Below, in pieces: positions 31,837-40,381 of a stretch of DNA of 46,046 nucleotides; the stretch's first letter is position 1, and each line of letters begins with the position of its first letter. The stretch spans positions 1-46,046 of the IMG/VR virus record IMGVR_UViG_3300027734_000116; one strand, 5' to 3'. This stretch comes from a virus. A program made the translations under genes and the position numbers. The notes under the pieces were generated by a model. It had not been told where the DNA came from, searched no databases, and saw nothing but the letters and a program-made list of their open reading frames with translations.

Positions 31837-32694
31837 ATGGCAATAGGTGGATCAAAAAGAGAAATCCCACAAGGTGGAGATTTTCCAAAGAAGGTTGGTA
31901 TATTTGAAGCAAAAGTACTTGCTATCAACCCAAGTGCAAAAGAATTCAAAGATATCTTAGGGATAGAATTGAAAGATGACAGTAACGCAACTAACTATTA
32001 CGACGACGTTAAGAAGAAGTTAAAAGTTAATGTATGGTTACAAGATGTAAACAGTGACTTTAGAACTACTGCTACGTTCTGGTTAGAACATGGTGAGAAA
32101 GTTAATAAGGATGAAACAAAGAAACAATATATCAATAACATTGGTGTATGTAGTTGGGCTAGTAGTGAAGATCTTCTTCCTGTATGGTTTGCTAAGCGTC
32201 ATAATCGTGTAGCACATATAGGCGAAGAGGAATTTTTAGGATTTGTACGTATATGGTTGGGAGGTCTTGACTTTTCTGATCTAGAAACTGAGATTATGCT
32301 AGACTGGAAGAAAGTTATGTCAGGTGATTTAACAGACTTAAAAGATCAAATTGATGGTGAGTTTACACAAACTGTTGGTGCATTAGCTACAGTAAAAACT
32401 GTTGACAAAGAAGATGGTCCTAAGTCATATCAAAACATCTTTATCAAATCATTCTTTCCTGGATATTCTATCAAGAGTATGCGCCTAGTTGATTACAACA
32501 ATCCTGATGTAGTGAGAGGTTTAAAATTCAGGAAAACTGCTGAGCTAAAGATGCACGAGCGATTTATTGTTAATGCAACAGGAGAATATGGTTGTAAAGA
32601 TTATTATACATTCGAAGAGTTGCATGACTATGACCCTGATTCAAATTTAGTAGAATCAGACAAAGTGATTGCAACTGATAGTGCAGATTTTTAA
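31837..32694 (+). CDS. SSB-like single-stranded DNA-binding protein candidate (285 aa)
   Basis: The protein is beta-rich with OB-like alternation (VGIFEAKVLAINPSAKEFKD; LKVNVWLQDVNSDFRTTATF; YINNIGVCSWAS) and an acidic C-terminal tail (SDKVIATDSADF), a feature of SSBs that recruit partners. It is linked with the P-loop ATPase upstream and ends in a strong terminator. crAss-like and other Bacteroidota phages carry such a protein after this ATPase. The assignment rests on context and pattern, not on catalytic residues. Confidence 0.6.
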   Translation: MAIGGSKREIPQGGDFPKKVGIFEAKVLAINPSAKEFKDILGIELKDDSNATNYYDDVKKKLKVNVWLQDVNSDFRTTATFWLEHGEKVNKDETKKQYINNIGVCSWASSEDLLPVWFAKRHNRVAHIGEEEFLGFVRIWLGGLDFSDLETEIMLDWKKVMSGDLTDLKDQIDGEFTQTVGALATVKTVDKEDGPKSYQNIFIKSFFPGYSIKSMRLVDYNNPDVVRGLKFRKTAELKMHERFIVNATGEYGCKDYYTFEELHDYDPDSNLVESDKVIATDSADF

Positions 32695-32724
32695 GATTTT
32701 CTATTTTATATCATCTATTATAGT

Positions 32725-32760
32725 AAAGCCCAGTCTATTTTAGATTGGGCTTTCTTTTCT
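32725..32760 (+). terminator. Intrinsic terminator after the SSB-like gene
   Basis: A 12-bp stem with one wobble pair, AAAGCCCAGTCT/AGATTGGGCTTT (32725-32736 and 32742-32753), and a short ATTTT loop is followed by CTTTTCT. It separates the helicase/SSB operon from the primase operon. Confidence 0.85.
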
Positions 32761-32776
32761 AAACTAAATAAATTAA

Positions 32777-33787
32777 ATGGGAATAACAGGAAGATTAAAA
32801 CCTTCTTTCCTTACGCCAGAAAAGATACTCGAAAAGATAACAGAGTATGACATATTTAAATATTATATGCCCAATACTGATTGGGAGCCAAATGTTGTGA
32901 CGTTTTCTCCATTTAGAAACGAGCGTAATCCATCATTTATGATTGGAAATAAGCAAGGAAGATTAACGTTTATTGATTTTGCAGATACTAGTAAGAGAGG
33001 TTCTTGTTTTGATTTTGTTAAAATGTCTTTTAATCTTAAAGATTTAAAAGAAGTCTTAGCACTAATTGATAGAGACTTTGGACTAGGATTTTCTAGAGAA
33101 ACCAATACAGAACAATACAAACGTATTGTCTCACAATACATCCAACCAGTACGTGCTGTCAAAGCATATTCTAACATTCAAGTGGTTGTGAAAGCATTCA
33201 CTAATGACGAATTGGCCTATTGGAATCAGTATCATCAAAGTCTTGATGACCTGAAAGCAAATAATGTTTATAGTATATCTAAGGTTTATCTTAACAAACA
33301 ACTGTTCCCAGTTCCTTTTGAGCTGAGGTTTGGTTATTTGTATGATGATAAATGGAAGATATATCGTCCACACGCTAAGGATAAGAAGAGTAAATGGGTA
33401 CCAAACAATGTACCCATAACTGCGATGGATGGTAAAGATGACATCAAACAATGTGATGTAGCATTTATCAACAAATCAAAGAAGGATTATATGGTGATGA
33501 AGAAACTTTTTCCATGCAGCTGTGCTGTACAGAACGAGGGCCTAGGTTGTTTCTCTCCTGAGAACGTTGAATATATCAAGAGTAACTCTGTTAGTCAGAT
33601 ACTTAGTTTTGATTCAGACGTAACAGGCGTAGAGAATTCACAACAAATCACCAAGATATTCAACTTTGATTACTGTAATGTACCCAGAAAGTATTTATCT
33701 GAGGGCATTAAAGATTGGGCTGATCTAGCAAAAGTCCATGGTATGCAAGCAATAGAAAACTATCTAAAAGAAAAAGAACTACTATGA
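32777..33787 (+). CDS. DnaG-type primase
   Basis: The product is 336 residues. The N-terminal part, VVTFSPFRNERNPSFMIGNK, then FIDFADTSKRGSCFDFVKMS, is the DnaG zinc-domain sequence pattern, though the usual CHC2 Cys set is mostly lost. The TOPRIM domain is recognisable at FINKSKKDYMVMKKLFP and ILSFDSDVTGVENSQQ (metal-binding DxD, about residues 275-280). The lost zinc ligands suggest a changed template-recognition mode, as in other phage primases. It makes primers for the polymerase at 24312 and starts its own transcription unit after a terminator. Confidence 0.85.
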   Translation: MGITGRLKPSFLTPEKILEKITEYDIFKYYMPNTDWEPNVVTFSPFRNERNPSFMIGNKQGRLTFIDFADTSKRGSCFDFVKMSFNLKDLKEVLALIDRDFGLGFSRETNTEQYKRIVSQYIQPVRAVKAYSNIQVVVKAFTNDELAYWNQYHQSLDDLKANNVYSISKVYLNKQLFPVPFELRFGYLYDDKWKIYRPHAKDKKSKWVPNNVPITAMDGKDDIKQCDVAFINKSKKDYMVMKKLFPCSCAVQNEGLGCFSPENVEYIKSNSVSQILSFDSDVTGVENSQQITKIFNFDYCNVPRKYLSEGIKDWADLAKVHGMQAIENYLKEKELL

Positions 33788-33957
33788 ACGTAGAAGAATT
33801 AGCAGCAGCTGTTGAAGATCTTGTGTATGAGATACAACAAGAGACAGAATGGTTAGAGACTACAGAAGGAGACTCTATAGAATGCATAGGTATAGAAAAC
33901 CTAGAAGGAATATTAAATAAATTTTTTGGATTTAAACTTAGAATATCACAATCATGA
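33784..33957 (+). CDS. Small acidic protein (57 aa)
   Basis: The ATG at 33784 overlaps the primase stop (ATGAACG), and its own stop overlaps the next start (ATGA). The 57 residues are acidic and helical (MNVEELAAAVEDLVYEIQQE), ending in GFKLRISQS. The coupling on both sides makes it very likely to be translated. The function is unknown. Confidence 0.6.
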   Translation: MNVEELAAAVEDLVYEIQQETEWLETTEGDSIECIGIENLEGILNKFFGFKLRISQS

Positions 33958-34733
33958 AAAGAACAGACTACACAAGCTTGAAGCATTTGGTAACAGCAGT
34001 GCCTGTACCAGCACAAACAGCAACTTACAAACCAGTAAGCAATGCACAGTTAATTGATCTTACACTAGCAGCTATTGATGGTGCAGGCTTTACATTAGGT
34101 AAGGAAGCATATACACTAGCAGCTGATGGACAAGTGTCTACAGGTAAGTTTACACTAACCAACATTATGGATAGTGAGATGCAAATCCAGATTGGATGGC
34201 AGAACAGTTATAATCGTCAGGTTAGTTTGAAGTTTGCTATTGGTGTAAACATCATGATATGTTCTAATGGTGTAGTGTCTGGTGACATGGGTACATTCAA
34301 GAAAGCTCATAAGGGCTCTATTCAAGAGTTTACACCATCAGCCATTACTGAATACATCAAGAGCGCAGGTGATGCTTTTAGAGAGATGCAGATACAACGT
34401 GAGTTGATGAAGCAGGTAGAAATTACTAAGCGTCAGCAAGGTGAGCTACTAGGACGTATGGTGGTAGAAGAGCAAATCATTAGTACAATGCAGCTTAACA
34501 TTATTCGTAAGGAGATAATTAAACCTTCTTATGATTATGGTGTAGAAGGCACACTGTGGGATTTGTATCAACACACAACACATTCAATGAAAGAATTACA
34601 TCCAGCAACATGGATGAATGATCATATGAGTGCTCATGATTTCTTTGTAAACACACAAGGAGAACTAGTAGCTAGTCAGAGACCAGCTATTATCAGTGTA
34701 CCAGAATATAGACAATTAGAACTATCATTATAA
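33954..34733 (+). CDS. DUF932-like phage protein (259 aa)
   Basis: The product is 259 residues. The core, IQIGWQNSYNRQVSLKFAIG, then VNIMICSNGVVSGDMGTFKK, matches my memory of the DUF932/phage-plasmid family: a Ser-Tyr-Asn-Arg...hydrophobic...Cys-Ser-Asn-Gly signature after a beta-rich N-terminus. A long helix (REMQIQRELMKQVEITKRQQ) follows. The family is widespread in phages and conjugative elements near replication or DNA-modification genes; its biochemical role is unproven. Confidence 0.7.
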   Translation: MKRTDYTSLKHLVTAVPVPAQTATYKPVSNAQLIDLTLAAIDGAGFTLGKEAYTLAADGQVSTGKFTLTNIMDSEMQIQIGWQNSYNRQVSLKFAIGVNIMICSNGVVSGDMGTFKKAHKGSIQEFTPSAITEYIKSAGDAFREMQIQRELMKQVEITKRQQGELLGRMVVEEQIISTMQLNIIRKEIIKPSYDYGVEGTLWDLYQHTTHSMKELHPATWMNDHMSAHDFFVNTQGELVASQRPAIISVPEYRQLELSL

Positions 34734-35449
34734 TGAATTGGGAAAAGTTTAAAGATTTATTTGATGAAAGCTGGCATCCTAAGATGAAGCCTTTCATAGA
34801 GAGCGAGGCTTGTGATAAAATCTACGAACAACTAAAAGCTGATAGTAAGAGGGGCAAGACAATTGCTCCTCTCTCTCAGAATGTTTGGAGATGTTTTAAA
34901 GAAACACGCTTTCAAGATGTTAAAGTTATTCTTATAGGTTTATGTCCATATCACACAATGGCACATTATAAACCTGTTGCTGATGGATTGATGATGAGCT
35001 GTTCTACAACTAAAGTGTTGCAACCAAGCTTGTTTCAATTATATCAGGGCATAGAGAAGGAACTGTATGGTGGTTTTGCTTTCGATAGAGATAGAAACCC
35101 AGATTTAACATTCCTAGCTAAGCAAGGAGTGTTACTATGTAACGCAGCCCTCACTACAGAAATTCATAAAGCAGGATCTCATTTAAAGATATGGGAACCA
35201 TTTATGCAATATCTGTTGGAGGAAGTATTTTCATTTACAGGTATACCAATAGTGTTCTTTGGTAAAGAAGCAGGTAAGCTTAAGAGGTATGTCTCACCAT
35301 TCACATTTCATTTTGAATTGAGTCATCCAGCTTCAGCTTCTTACAGGAACAGTCATTGGGATACAGAAGGAGTATTCACAAAAATCAACACGCTAATCAA
35401 AGAAACCAATGGGTATAAAATTGATTGGCTAGAAAAAGCAGAAATATGA
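34733..35449 (+). CDS. ung: Uracil-DNA glycosylase fold protein lacking the catalytic Asp
   Basis: The product is 238 residues. It aligns with family 1 UDG: DVKVILIGLCPYHT corresponds to the GQDPYH water-activating loop, PVADGLMMS to the LAFS region, LLCNAALTT to LLLNTVLTV (uracil-binding Asn kept), and FELSHPASASYR to the HPSPLS leucine loop. However, the Gln-Asp of GQDPYH reads Leu-Cys, so the Asp that activates water is replaced by Cys. It may be inactive as a classical glycosylase, act with altered chemistry, or serve as a uracil-DNA binder or processivity factor. It is coupled to the rIIA-like gene (ATGA). Confidence 0.75.
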   Translation: MNWEKFKDLFDESWHPKMKPFIESEACDKIYEQLKADSKRGKTIAPLSQNVWRCFKETRFQDVKVILIGLCPYHTMAHYKPVADGLMMSCSTTKVLQPSLFQLYQGIEKELYGGFAFDRDRNPDLTFLAKQGVLLCNAALTTEIHKAGSHLKIWEPFMQYLLEEVFSFTGIPIVFFGKEAGKLKRYVSPFTFHFELSHPASASYRNSHWDTEGVFTKINTLIKETNGYKIDWLEKAEI

Positions 35450-37791
35450 TCTTAGAAAAACAAACACAATCTTTAATACATGAAGTGGGTAGCACACAAG
35501 CTACTATTGGTATGTCGTTAGATCTTGACAGTGCACAGGTTTTGATGCAGATGTTGAGTAAGAACCTATATGCAGACGCAATTGGTTCAACTGTTAGAGA
35601 GTGTGCTAGTAATGCACTAGACTCTCATCGTAGAGCAGGTAAGGCTAATCATCCTATTATTGTTAGCTTTAAGAATAACAATAGTGCCTATGAATTCTCT
35701 GTTGAGGATTTTGGCATTGGTTTAGATGCTAATGATGTAGAGAACATTATTAGCAAGTATGGTAAGAGCACAAAGCGTGAGTCTACCACAGAGCTTGGTA
35801 TGATGGGCCTTGGTTTCAAAGCCCCTCTTGCATATGCTTCTAGCTTCTATTTCATTGCACGTAAAGATGGAAGAGAGCGTAAGTATATGATGTATGAAGG
35901 AGAAGAAGTCAACTCAATTGACTTGTTGTACGATAGTGCAACTTCTGAAGGTAATGGTGTAAAGATCATCATTCCTGTTAAGTGGAGTGATGCCTACGAA
36001 TTCAAGAAGAAGATTAAGGAACAACTTGCATATTTTGAGAATGTCTATTTTGATGTTCCTGATATGGACAATACATTCAAAATCTATAGAAGTGAGCATT
36101 ATCAAATATCAGACGTATGTCCTGATCATGAAATGCACGTATGTCTAGACAATGTGTATTATCCATTAGACTTTGATAAGCTTGGTATTAGTAGAATTTA
36201 TCATTGTAGAATAGGATTAAGGTTTAGTCTTACAGATGGATTGTTTCCTACGCCAAATAGAGAGTCATTAAGATACACTCAGGAAGCTAAGCAACTTATC
36301 AAGAATAAGATTACAACTCTGGCTAATGAGTTCATGACTAAGTATAATGAAACTATTGCTGACACAGATGACGTACGTGCAGTGGTAGATCATTTCTCTA
36401 CTGGATTTAGACACATTACAGATCACAATGGTGATAAATGGGAGATATCTGAAATACTAAAGCATGCTACAATACCAGCACGTACGCCTACATTAATAGG
36501 ATGTAAGTATTTTACAGCAGAAAGTCTTTATAAAATAAGAGACTATATGCTTAATGAATATGAATGTAAATATGAGCTAAGTAATTACAGAGCTAGAATA
36601 TCTGAGTCTCGTAGTAGATGGGATTCAGATGTAACTTTTACATCTTTACATAGAGCTGACAAGATTGTTGTATTCACAGGAATATTTGGTGATCGCAAGC
36701 GTCGTTATATTAAAGAGCTATGGGCCAAGAAGTCTGCAAAGTTTATTAAGAAGTCTCATGCTTTTACATTATTCTCTAAAAACAAAGATTGGAGTAAGAA
36801 CAGCTATAATACAAGTAATCCAGACATGGGTTGTTATCACGACTTGTTAAAGTTGTATAACTATCCTAAGTCACAATGGAGAGAAGTGATAACTGAATTC
36901 CAAACTTGTCTTAATAAGGTTACAAATAGCTTTGTAGATTTAGATGCTATTGATGTTCCTGAAGCATGGATTGTTGCTGACAAAGCTAAAAACTTTAAGC
37001 CTAAACCTAAAGCTGCCAAGAATGGTAAGGTGAAGGAGAAGGGTGATGTTAACGTTAAGCAAGCAACAGCTCCAGAAAGAGAAACAGGATCTAATGCTAA
37101 GTTTGTTCCTATGGTATATGATGGTAAAGAGCTTCATAAGAGAAAGATGCTCACTGTATATGCTAAAGAAGAAGAGCGCACATCTCTTGATCATTTGTTT
37201 GGAATGTTTAGGAAAATGGAGAATGAAATAAAGTTTGTCATTATGTCTGATAGAGAAATTAAAGTGTTGGAGATGTATAATCTTCATAACTTTATGCCTC
37301 TAGCTACATTCTTGAAAGGTCATAACAAACCATTCAAGAGGATGATGACAGCTAAGTTAATCTTTATGTTTAAAGGATTATACAGTAAGGTGTTTGACGT
37401 TCGTAATGTATTAGATGAAGTTAACTCAGGTTTAAAGAAAGATCTTGATGAGCTATATGATTATCAAGAGAAGATGATTTATACATGGGCTAAAGAAACT
37501 AATACTGATCTTAAGCTTGATGAATATGCCTCTAATTATAATCTTTATGACTTAGAGATGTTTACTAAACTCAATCGTATAGATAAACTCTTTTCTAAAC
37601 ATCCTTTCATGAAGAAGTTATGTAACAAAATGCATGGTAGTTATGGAAATGCTTTTGATTACAAAGGTTTATTAGATGTTATGAAAGACATGTGTCGTTA
37701 TAAAAACATGCGCATGAATGCTAGTAACTATAATATTACTGAAGGACACGTTCCTGTAGAGGAAGGTCAATTATCATTATTTGTAGCTTAA
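35446..37791 (+). CDS. rIIA: rIIA-like GHKL ATPase
   Basis: The product is 781 residues. The start at 35446 overlaps the upstream stop (ATGA) and is preferred to an upstream in-frame ATG at 35425. The GHKL ATPase fold is clear: N-box TVRECASNALDSHRRAG (about residues 44-60), G1 box VEDFGIGLDA (about 84-93), and G2 box ELGMMGLGFKAPLAY (about 111-125). A long helical C-terminal part follows. T4 rIIA controls lysis inhibition and rex exclusion; here the pairing with a rIIB-like gene directly downstream supports orthology. The precise function in crAss-like phages is unknown. Confidence 0.85.
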   Translation: MILEKQTQSLIHEVGSTQATIGMSLDLDSAQVLMQMLSKNLYADAIGSTVRECASNALDSHRRAGKANHPIIVSFKNNNSAYEFSVEDFGIGLDANDVENIISKYGKSTKRESTTELGMMGLGFKAPLAYASSFYFIARKDGRERKYMMYEGEEVNSIDLLYDSATSEGNGVKIIIPVKWSDAYEFKKKIKEQLAYFENVYFDVPDMDNTFKIYRSEHYQISDVCPDHEMHVCLDNVYYPLDFDKLGISRIYHCRIGLRFSLTDGLFPTPNRESLRYTQEAKQLIKNKITTLANEFMTKYNETIADTDDVRAVVDHFSTGFRHITDHNGDKWEISEILKHATIPARTPTLIGCKYFTAESLYKIRDYMLNEYECKYELSNYRARISESRSRWDSDVTFTSLHRADKIVVFTGIFGDRKRRYIKELWAKKSAKFIKKSHAFTLFSKNKDWSKNSYNTSNPDMGCYHDLLKLYNYPKSQWREVITEFQTCLNKVTNSFVDLDAIDVPEAWIVADKAKNFKPKPKAAKNGKVKEKGDVNVKQATAPERETGSNAKFVPMVYDGKELHKRKMLTVYAKEEERTSLDHLFGMFRKMENEIKFVIMSDREIKVLEMYNLHNFMPLATFLKGHNKPFKRMMTAKLIFMFKGLYSKVFDVRNVLDEVNSGLKKDLDELYDYQEKMIYTWAKETNTDLKLDEYASNYNLYDLEMFTKLNRIDKLFSKHPFMKKLCNKMHGSYGNAFDYKGLLDVMKDMCRYKNMRMNASNYNITEGHVPVEEGQLSLFVA

Positions 37792-37817
37792 ATTTTAACA
37801 TTATAAACAATCACAAA

Positions 37818-39287
37818 ATGAACAATGCAAGTTTAGATTTTTTCAAGTCTCTTATTGATAGAGACACAAAATTAGCAGAGATGTTGTTGAAAGAAACAAC
37901 AGCTCCTGCGTACACTCTTACTACTACATCTAGCGATACTAGTAGTACAATTCTTCTTAAGCCATATTCAAACATCAAGTTTGTAAATGACGTATTAACT
38001 ATTGTACTTAATGATGGTAATATCATTAGCAAGCATCCTGCTACAATGGATGATTTCAGACGTGCTCGTGATGCAAGGAATGAAATAGAGCTGTTCACTG
38101 TATGTAGTTCTAAAGAAGGACTAGAAGAGAAGCGTAAGTTTGAAGAAGAGGTTAAGCGCAATGCAGCTATACTAGAAGGTTGTAAAGCTCTTGCTAAGTT
38201 AGATGACTTTGAGCTTAGAGATGGTTCTTTGTATATGACAGGAATCAATCGTAGTCTTCCTCCTATGATGGTGGAAGAGTTTGCTTCAATTGTAGGTAGG
38301 AGGAATCCTCTTGAGCCTATAAGTGAAGAATATGAAGCGCTTAAAAGATTCTGGATGTGGTGTTGCTTAAACCCACGTGCTGAAGTGGCTGAGAAGTTAT
38401 TTGAATTCTTAAAGAAGAATAGCTTCAAGATTACTAAGCAAGGATTCTTCGCAGCTTTACGTAACGTTGTCACCATCCATGGTGGTACAGAACTTGTGCA
38501 GTTTATCAGCGAGTCTTACAACAAGGTGAAGGCTGTATGGAAGAAGAGTCCAGAAAATTATGTAGTATTCTTAGAGAATGGTGAATACAAACTTGTCCAT
38601 GTAGATGATCTTTATGATGATGAGTGGACAGAATGTGGATATTGCTATGGTGAGGAAGTACCTGAAGAAGATCAAGAAGATTGTGTATGTCCAGTGTGTG
38701 ATGGAGAAGGTGGATACGATGATGTGGTTCGTAAAGAGAATGGCGAACTAATTGGTGGATTGACAGATTTATATCTTGATCTACCTAATCGTGCAGAGAA
38801 TCGTTTCACAGATGCTCACACTGGTACATTTGACATTCGTGTAGGTAAAGTGGTAGAGATGCCAATGGAACAATGTAGATGGAACACAGATGACTGTGGT
38901 GCAGCAGGTTTACATTTTACTAGTGATGAGATTCATTATGTAGGATGTGGCGACCAGTCTGTCCTAGTTCTAATTAATCCAATGAAGGTTGTTGGTATTG
39001 GTGAAAGTAAAGGTAGATGTTATGAGTATCTACCAATCATGACTGTACCACGTGAAGAAGCTACTAGCTTGTTACACGATCTAGACTTTGACACTCTTGA
39101 GCTTGATGACGCCTATGCTATCAATGAATTAGATGGCTTAGCTGATAAAGTGAAAGCAGGATTCGCAGCTGAAGCTAAGAAGCATGCAGTTAATTTCCCT
39201 ACCATATCTATGAATGATGTGAGAGATATAATTAACTCTCTTAATGAGATGAAGGCTGTTATTGGTGACAGAGTTAAGTCCATATAG
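37818..39287 (+). CDS. rIIB: rIIB-like protein with a zinc-finger-like insertion (489 aa)
   Basis: The N-terminal part (SNIKFVNDVLTIVLNDGNII, then ATMDDFRRARDARNEI) and DGSLYMTGINRSLPPMMVEE match the rIIB pattern of a hydrophobic beta start and lP...v..f helix. About residues 275-305 hold CGYCYGEEVPEEDQEDCVCP, then VCDGEGGYDD, a two-CxxC-type metal site that recalls the DnaJ zinc fold. A C-terminal domain of unknown type follows (TDAHTGTFDIRVGKVVEMPM; GLHFTSDEIHYVGCGDQSVL). The zinc part and long C-terminus exceed T4 rIIB (312 residues). It presumably works with the rIIA-like protein encoded upstream. Confidence 0.75.
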   Translation: MNNASLDFFKSLIDRDTKLAEMLLKETTAPAYTLTTTSSDTSSTILLKPYSNIKFVNDVLTIVLNDGNIISKHPATMDDFRRARDARNEIELFTVCSSKEGLEEKRKFEEEVKRNAAILEGCKALAKLDDFELRDGSLYMTGINRSLPPMMVEEFASIVGRRNPLEPISEEYEALKRFWMWCCLNPRAEVAEKLFEFLKKNSFKITKQGFFAALRNVVTIHGGTELVQFISESYNKVKAVWKKSPENYVVFLENGEYKLVHVDDLYDDEWTECGYCYGEEVPEEDQEDCVCPVCDGEGGYDDVVRKENGELIGGLTDLYLDLPNRAENRFTDAHTGTFDIRVGKVVEMPMEQCRWNTDDCGAAGLHFTSDEIHYVGCGDQSVLVLINPMKVVGIGESKGRCYEYLPIMTVPREEATSLLHDLDFDTLELDDAYAINELDGLADKVKAGFAAEAKKHAVNFPTISMNDVRDIINSLNEMKAVIGDRVKSI

Positions 39288-39324
39288 TTGTTATGTTGGG
39301 AGTAAATGTTATATTTGCTCCCAA
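39288..39324 (+). promoter_or_regulatory. Promoter-like boxes overlapping a hairpin, ahead of the HNH gene
   Basis: TTG (39288-39290), a 19-base spacer and TATATTTG (39310-39317) fit the Bacteroidota -33/-7 pair. An 11-bp stem (TTGGGAGTAAA at 39296-39306, TTTGCTCCCAA at 39314-39324, one wobble) covers the -7 box. There is no T-run after it. The expected transcript start is near 39324, 12 bases before the HNH start codon. Confidence 0.5.
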
Positions 39325-39335
39325 CTAATACAATT

Positions 39336-39749
39336 ATGGCTAAGAGAAAAGTAACACCTAAGACTAGAAATAGTGGAACATTGACAGAATCAGCATTCTG
39401 GAGTTTCATTAGAAGTGGTCTAAGGCAGAAGTCTAGATGGTGGAAACCAATAGCAGAATGTAAAGCGAAAGCTAAGCGTATATACAAAGGACCTTTAAAA
39501 AGGCAGAAGTTTGAATATCAATGTAATCAATGTAAGAATTGGTTTCCTGATAAGAAGATTAATGTGGATCATATTATACCAGCAGGTACATTAACCTGCG
39601 CTAATGATCTTCCAGGTTTTGTAGAACGTTTGTTCTGTGAGGTAGATAACTTACAGGTGTTATGCGAAGGATGTCACAATGCTAAAACAAAATCAGAAAA
39701 AGATGCGAAAGGAACTACAAAAGTTGTACAAGCCAGAAATGGACTCTAA
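39336..39749 (+). CDS. HNH endonuclease
   Basis: The product is 137 residues, from the ATG at 39336 (ATTATGGCTA); an earlier in-frame ATG at 39306 falls in the hairpin. It has the full HNH set: CNQCKNWFP, NVDHIIPAG (catalytic His), DNLQVLCEGCHNAKT with the second Cys pair and final His. A basic N-terminus (MAKRKVTPKTRNSG; KAKAKRIYKGPLKRQKFEY) should bind DNA. It might be a free-standing homing nuclease or serve in packaging or recombination. It overlaps the following gene. Confidence 0.85.
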   Translation: MAKRKVTPKTRNSGTLTESAFWSFIRSGLRQKSRWWKPIAECKAKAKRIYKGPLKRQKFEYQCNQCKNWFPDKKINVDHIIPAGTLTCANDLPGFVERLFCEVDNLQVLCEGCHNAKTKSEKDAKGTTKVVQARNGL

Positions 39750-39954
39750 AGTACTATGGGCAGACTTAACTTCAAAAGAGGTTAGGGAATGTTACAAGTT
39801 AGGTGAAGACTTCACAATTATTCATAAAGAGGAGGTTATGATCTTGACACCAGAACAATTAAAGAATGAAATAGTAGGCAAGACAGATTCAGGACGTGGT
39901 TATGAACTGTTTGCTTATATATGGAAACCAACTAAAAAAATAAATGAGTTATGA
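39739..39954 (+). CDS. Small hypothetical protein (71 aa)
   Basis: The start at 39739 (AGAAATGGAC), 11 bases before the HNH stop, is preferred to 39679, which would overlap the HNH gene by 71 bases. The product (begins MDSKVLWADLTSKEVRECYK, then EEVMILTPEQLKNEIVGK) is alpha/beta and unrecognised. The stop overlaps the next start (ATGA). Confidence 0.55.
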   Translation: MDSKVLWADLTSKEVRECYKLGEDFTIIHKEEVMILTPEQLKNEIVGKTDSGRGYELFAYIWKPTKKINEL

Positions 39955-40112
39955 AAAAGAAACAAGCAAAAAGATTTAAAGTAATTTATGTACCTTTTGG
40001 AAAAGAGGACAAAGAATGGATACATGTTACAGCTCAGTCTGTAGAACAGTTACACAAAATGCTTAAGAATGATGTTGTTGTATCAATTGTTGAAGAACCT
40101 TTTGAAGACTAA
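39951..40112 (+). CDS. Small hypothetical protein (53 aa)
   Basis: Fifty-three codons from ATG 39951 are coupled at both ends (overlaps of 4 and 1 bases). The basic N-terminus (MKKKQAKRFKVIYVPFGKE) and the pattern TAQSVEQLHKMLK...VVSIVEEPFED suggest a small alpha/beta fold. The function is unknown. Confidence 0.55.
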   Translation: MKKKQAKRFKVIYVPFGKEDKEWIHVTAQSVEQLHKMLKNDVVVSIVEEPFED

Positions 40113-40381
40113 TGGAAGAGAAACAAGCAATAGTATCCATCAATAAGAACTCTTCATTCACAGAGATTTGGTATGAAGGTTCTGTAGAGTTTAATGGTAA
40201 AACACATAACTTCTGGCTAGTTAATCCTAGAGGATTAGATGAGCAAGGTAGAGAGTATGAGATAGAAGTTAAGTGGTGGTTCAAGCGTGTTCCTATGGAA
40301 GTAAGAAGAATGCATGACCAAATAGTAGAAGCATATTACGAATCACAAAACAAAAAACAAAATGATAAAGGGAACGAGTAA
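40112..40381 (+). CDS. Small hypothetical protein (89 aa)
   Basis: The product has 89 residues. The N-terminal half is beta-rich (FTEIWYEGSVEFNGKTHNFW), the C-terminal half basic and helical (VPMEVRRMHDQIVEAYYESQ). The ATG overlaps the previous stop (TAATGG), and the end overlaps the nuclease start by 20 bases. It is not recognised. Confidence 0.6.
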   Translation: MEEKQAIVSINKNSSFTEIWYEGSVEFNGKTHNFWLVNPRGLDEQGREYEIEVKWWFKRVPMEVRRMHDQIVEAYYESQNKKQNDKGNE

